Below the pieces are notes generated by a model. It saw only the letters and a list, made by a program, of their open reading frames with translations. It was not told the origin of the DNA and made no database searches. Position numbers and translations under genes: made by a program. From contig JAMFTG010000113.1 in NCBI GenBank assembly GCA_023974075.1, forward strand, positions 235,070 to 299,069: a stretch of DNA of 64,000 bases, given 5' to 3'. Below are positions 13,207 through 64,000 of the stretch, in pieces; position 1 is the first letter of the stretch; each line of letters starts with the position of its first letter. The stretch comes from Chaenocephalus aceratus (taxonomy: Eukaryota; Chordata; Actinopteri; Perciformes; Channichthyidae).

Positions 13207-13650
13207 GGTTAGACAATAGAGCAATGTGACCTTAGACACGAAGGAACCAAGATATTTAGCATCAAAATGTAATTAGATTTGTAGGAAAACCTGCCTTTCA
13301 TGAAGCATATTCAGTTTATACTCCAACGATGATACACATGAGCACATACTACAGTTTAAAAAGCAGAAATACAATCTGAGTTAAGCTCACACACACCATT
13401 TTATGAATGTATAGCTTCACCAGCTCAATTAAAAACGGAACAAATGAAGCAAAGAACGTGAAAACCATAAAGCAGATTCAGGTAGTAGAAGTATAAATTC
13501 ACACTTAAAGTATTATCCTACAGAACAGAACAGCTGACAGAGAAGAGAGAACATTTTATCCTTTCACAACGAACACTATGCTCTTTTAACATCCTGCTTG
13601 TAATCCACCATTTTTAGAAATGTAACAGTTATCTGATTAGTATCCTGATT

Positions 13651-13901
13651 AATCCCGTTACACGTAATCCCGTTACACGTAATCCCGTTACACGTAATCC
13701 CATTACACGTAATCCCGTTACACGTAATCCCGTTACACGTAATCCCGTTACACGTAATCCCGTTGCACGTAATCTCGTTGCACGTAATCCCGTTACACGT
13801 AATCCCGTTACACATAATCCCGTTACACGTAATCCCGTTACACGTAATCCCGTTACACGAAATCCCGTTGCACGTAATCCCGTTACACGTAATCCCGTTA
13901 C
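13651..13901. repeat. 15-bp minisatellite, about 17 copies
   Basis: Tandem unit aatcccgttacacgt with few single-base variants. Because 15 is divisible by 3, it yields long open frames of a five-residue repeat on both strands; these are not genes. Confidence 0.95.
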
Positions 13902-14455
13902 TCTACAAGCCTGTTCATTTTGTAAGGAATCTTTACTGTACGTCTAAAAGACTTCGGAGAGAAACTGTTTCTGGCAACTCTCAGCTGACGTTGGCTGATT
14001 TACAGTAAAACCAACACCGACAAAAATGCGTCTTGTCCTCAAAATGAACTCCCACTGAAGTCCTTCTGCTCTACATCTGAGTGAAAATAACTTCAAAGAG
14101 CAGAAACAATGTGCCGCCCAGTAGAGGGATATTTATACAGTGTGTATTCATAGTAAATGTCCTTGAGGAAAGATCTCGCTTGTAGTGAAACGTTGAATAC
14201 TTTAATGAGTGCTGTACTAGCAGGCAGGGACTGCCAGTGGAGATGAATGTGCTGCTTTCACTAATGAATGCAGATGTACCGCTTGTTTAGCTTGAAAGCT
14301 TTAACATCCAATGTTGTTGAAGGGAATACAAACCGTTTAAACATGTTGGATAGATCTTTGCCATTATTTCATAGCAGGAACAAACTCGACAATTGAAGAC
14401 AGACAGAAGAATGGTTCAGTAAAACAAGTTCCCGAGTAGACTAATAGAGCGCCGC

Positions 14456-15157
14456 AGTGATGCGTCCTAAAAACAGGAAGTGAGTTAGCATGTTACCACT
14501 TCCGGTTCCTTCGCCAAAAAGCAATTCGATCTCTCCGTAGGGTTTAGGAAAATATCTGGAACTAAGGTCTGTGGTTGAGACGCATTGAAGAGACGTTTTG
14601 TTCTACGACATTAAATCCATCAGCAGAGACCCCGCTGGGGATTTCTGAAGAGTTGACGTGTCTGAAAAACGATGGTTGTTACCAAGTGGCTGGATAGGAC
14701 TACAGAAGTTGTCCAGGCCGTTGTACGTCATTACGCCGAACACGTAAACACTCCTCTAAGTTAGTTTCTGTTCTGCTTGAAAGCAAGTCCCTGCCTCCTG
14801 CAAAGTGTTCAAACAAACACTTCAACTCGTTCCATATAGAATCTGTATGTTTGAATATGGATCTGAAGTCGGCGTGACGTTGAAGCAGCGACCCGGCTGT
14901 AGCTCGTTCATAGCATAACGTTAGCATTTTGCTTCTGGCGACTAGATTTATGATTACAAAATGATAAAAGTAGGATAGACATGTGGAGATTATCCGGCTG
15001 AACAAAACGTAATCCGTCTCTTCAATGTGTTTCAACCACAGACCTTAGTTCCAGCTGTTTTCCAGAACCCTGTGCCATAGGGTTCTCTGGAGAGATTGCT
15101 TTGTTTTTTGTGGAAGGAACCGGAAGGAGTTTACATCCGGGTTTTAGGACGCGTCAC
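14456..15157. mobile_element. Foldback element family F, full-length copy with long inverted ends
   Basis: Imperfect inverted arms of about 150 bp: the left arm (14456-14600) has gtgatgcgtcctaaaa, ttccggttccttc, gatctctcc and aactaaggtctgtggttga; the right arm (about 15005-15157) carries the same blocks reversed. The interior (about 400 bp) has an unrecognised 111-codon minus-strand frame (14700-15035). Other copies: 3551-3812, 42161-42345 and the satellite locus at 49941-51112. Confidence 0.75.
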
Positions 15158-15580
15158 TCTGAGAGGTTAAAGATATTCATTGCAACCGAGATATACCAAT
15201 CAAGCAGGGACATTTGACTTTATTGCGTCCTTTGTTTTTCTAAAGAGCTGGCGATGGAAGTTCGGATGGGCGTATTCGGATGTTCAGCCATTTTGTGTTG
15301 CCCAAATAAAAGTACAGCAGGGTTAAAATGTTAACATAACGCTTAACCTAAAACATGCGACTGTGTTTGCAATGTGCTGTACTTTATAGACATTTCATAC
15401 AAAATGCATTCATTAAATTGAACTTTTGTAAATTTTGAGGTTCAAATGATAACTGTCTCTTCTATTACTCTTCTATTCTTCTATGTTTTACTTGTTTGCC
15501 TGTCCTTGTTTGTCTACCCTCCCTCATACTGTAAAGTGTCTTTGAATTGTGAAAAGCGCTATATAAATAAAATGCATTAT

Positions 15581-15697
15581 CCATCCATCCATCCATCCAT
15601 CCATCTTCTCCCGCTTATCCGTGGTCGGGTCGCGGGGGTAGCAGTTCCAGCAGAGAGCCCCAAACTTTCTTTTCCCTGGCGACATCAACCAGCTCTG
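15581..15697 (-). mobile_element. RTE/Rex3-like LINE 3' end with 11-bp target duplication
   Basis: On the minus strand it encodes SELVDVARE-type C-terminal residues followed by a (GGAT)n tail, seen on + as (ATCC)n at 15581-15604. Identical aaatgcattat flanks at 15570-15580 and 15698-15708. It landed in a gaaaagcgctatataaataa / (TTA)n repeat. Confidence 0.85.
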
Positions 15698-15702
15698 AAA
15701 TG

Positions 15703-15735
<33 letters not shown>

Positions 15736-15823
15736 AAGTCAATATTTCTCTCAAAATATGAACCTATATGACGTTTGTATTATTGGACATGTCTTTTTGG
15801 ACTTTACCCTGCACATGCCATTA

Positions 15824-16420
15824 GCCGCTTTCACACCAAGTACTTTGCCGTACTTAGTTCCCAGCTCTTAGTTCCCCCATGGCACTAAGTACAGATCGCG
15901 TTCACACCGGAATAAATTCCCTGGGGGAAGATTAGGCAAATTAAGCCGCCGATGTATTCAACTTCACGGCGTATACTGCCACCCGAAGTCCCCGGCCGGA
16001 AGTCCCCGGAGTTGGGGACTGGCTTCAGTAGAAGCTGCTGGGAGTCCCAGCAGCTTCTACTGAAGCCTTCCGAGTAAAGAACGCCGACACCTCCTCATCT
16101 CCACCGCTCCAATGTTTTTTTTTGTGTTGCCATAAGTTAGTCTCTCTGCGTTGGTGCGCGGGGCTAGTGCTAATGCTAATAATGCTAATGCCAGCAAATA
16201 CAATGGCGGCTTCACAAAACTTTTCAGAGTTTTACGGGGCGTGGTTCGCCCAGCCAATTGAAATTGGAACTTTTTTCTCCCCAGGAAAGTACCACCTCTA
16301 GCAGGCACTAAACATGGGGGTAAAAGTTCTCATGAACTAAGTTCTCTCTTTGGTGTGAACGCAAAATCCCAGGAACTATCGGAACTAAAGGGGAAAAGTA
16401 CTCCGGTGTGAAAGTACCTC
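15824..16420. mobile_element. MITE with nested inverted ends and central perfect hairpin
   Basis: Outer ends ctttcacacc / ggtgtgaaag with neighbouring agtac blocks; an inner pair gcgttcacacc / ggtgtgaacgc. The centre (16021-16067) is a perfect 23-bp inverted repeat with a one-base spacer. It ends about 54 bp before slit1 exon w1. Confidence 0.75.
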
Positions 16421-16474
16421 AGTCCTCCGTGTACTTCCTGTTCTCTAATCTGTTTTCTTGTTTGTTTATTTCAG

Positions 16475-63577
<47,103 letters not shown>

Positions 63578-63626
63578 GTGAGTCTGAAACACCACGACTC
63601 AATCCTGGTACCGTCGGGCTCTTTGG

Positions 63627-64000
63627 TCTACATCAACATGTGTCCCCTCTTCTTCATGTCTCTTCTACATCAACATGTGTCCCCTCTTCTCCATGTCTCT
63701 TCTACATCAACATGTGTCCCCTCTTCTTCATGTCTCTTCTACATCAACATGTGTCCTTCTCTTCTTCATGTCTCTTCTACATCAACATGTGTCCCCTCTT
63801 CTTCATGTCTCTTCTACAATCAACATGTGTCCCCTCTTCTCCATGTCTCTTCTACATCAACATGTGTCCCCTCTTCTTCATGTCTCTTCTACATCAACAT
63901 GTGTCCCCTCTTCTTAATGGTCTCTTCTACATCAACATGTGTCCCCTCTTCTCCATGTCTCTTCTACATCAACATGTGTCCCTCTCTTCTTCAGGTCTCT
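63627..64000. repeat. 37-bp minisatellite, about 10 copies, running off the window
   Basis: Unit tctacatcaacatgtgtccc + ctcttcttcatgtctct. It starts 50 bp after the exon w20 donor and continues past the right edge. Confidence 0.95.

Noticed and set aside
13576..14008. CNGIT and HVIPL pentapeptide repeat frames
   Set aside because: By-product of a 15-bp tandem repeat.
14700..15035. 111-codon minus-strand frame as a gene
   Set aside because: Lies inside the foldback element, no recognised domain, length within chance range.
1..16474. slit1 exon 1 (signal peptide and first LRRNT)
   Set aside because: I looked for the CPxxCxC ... TVDC ... NTERL pattern before w1 and found none; it is probably upstream of the window.

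Overview
The window is vertebrate nuclear DNA, almost certainly from a ray-finned (teleost) fish. The only host gene I can support is on the + strand: 20 internal exons of slit1 (Slit guidance ligand 1), numbered w1-w20 here, from 16475 to 63577. They read as one continuous frame of 2106 bp (702 codons) with intact GT/AG splice sites. The assignment to slit1 rather than slit2/slit3 rests on the second LRR domain's N-cap linker ([13 protein letters not shown]) and on [21 protein letters not shown] and [10 protein letters not shown] in the other domains. The teleost origin is inferred from L2, RTE/Rex3-like and CR1/Rex1-like LINE fragments, several hAT and MITE families, tRNA-derived SINEs with L2-like tails, and a very heavy load of (CA)n/(GT)n microsatellites.

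Layout. 1-16474: no exon found; this should be intron 1 or upstream sequence, because w1 begins at LRR1 and the signal peptide plus first LRRNT are missing. 16475-18517: LRR1-3 of domain 1. 18518-44130: a 25.6 kb intron of nested transposons, long (GT)n tracts and a 2.2 kb 25-bp minisatellite. 44131-46531: LRR4-6 and LRRCT of domain 1. 46934-53926: domain 2, which by family knowledge is the Robo-binding domain. 54829-54852: a 24-bp microexon linking domains 2 and 3. 55854-60956: domain 3. 63439-63577: LRRNT of domain 4; the rest of the gene (rest of D4, EGF repeats, laminin G, C-terminal knot) lies beyond the right edge.

The exon structure is regular: single LRRs are 72-bp exons (75 bp for w16), three exons carry fused LRR pairs (144 bp), introns inside LRR runs are phase 2, and introns around the LRRCT exons and the microexon are phase 1 on the C-terminal side.

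The most unusual features are non-coding. Four LRR exons (w5, w10, w15, w18) are each bracketed by complementary dinucleotide repeats, (GT)n on one side and (CA)n on the other. For w15 and w18 the repeats touch both splice sites and the acceptors have about 92-102 nt of adenine-free upstream sequence. Just after w10 there is a perfect 38-bp inverted repeat extended by CA/GT tracts. The LRRCT1 acceptor sits at the end of a roughly 1 kb stretch with no AG dinucleotide, mostly a pyrimidine minisatellite. A 72-bp satellite appears to be an amplified internal piece of a foldback transposon with other copies in the window. No bacterial genes, CRISPR arrays or free-standing RNA genes were found.
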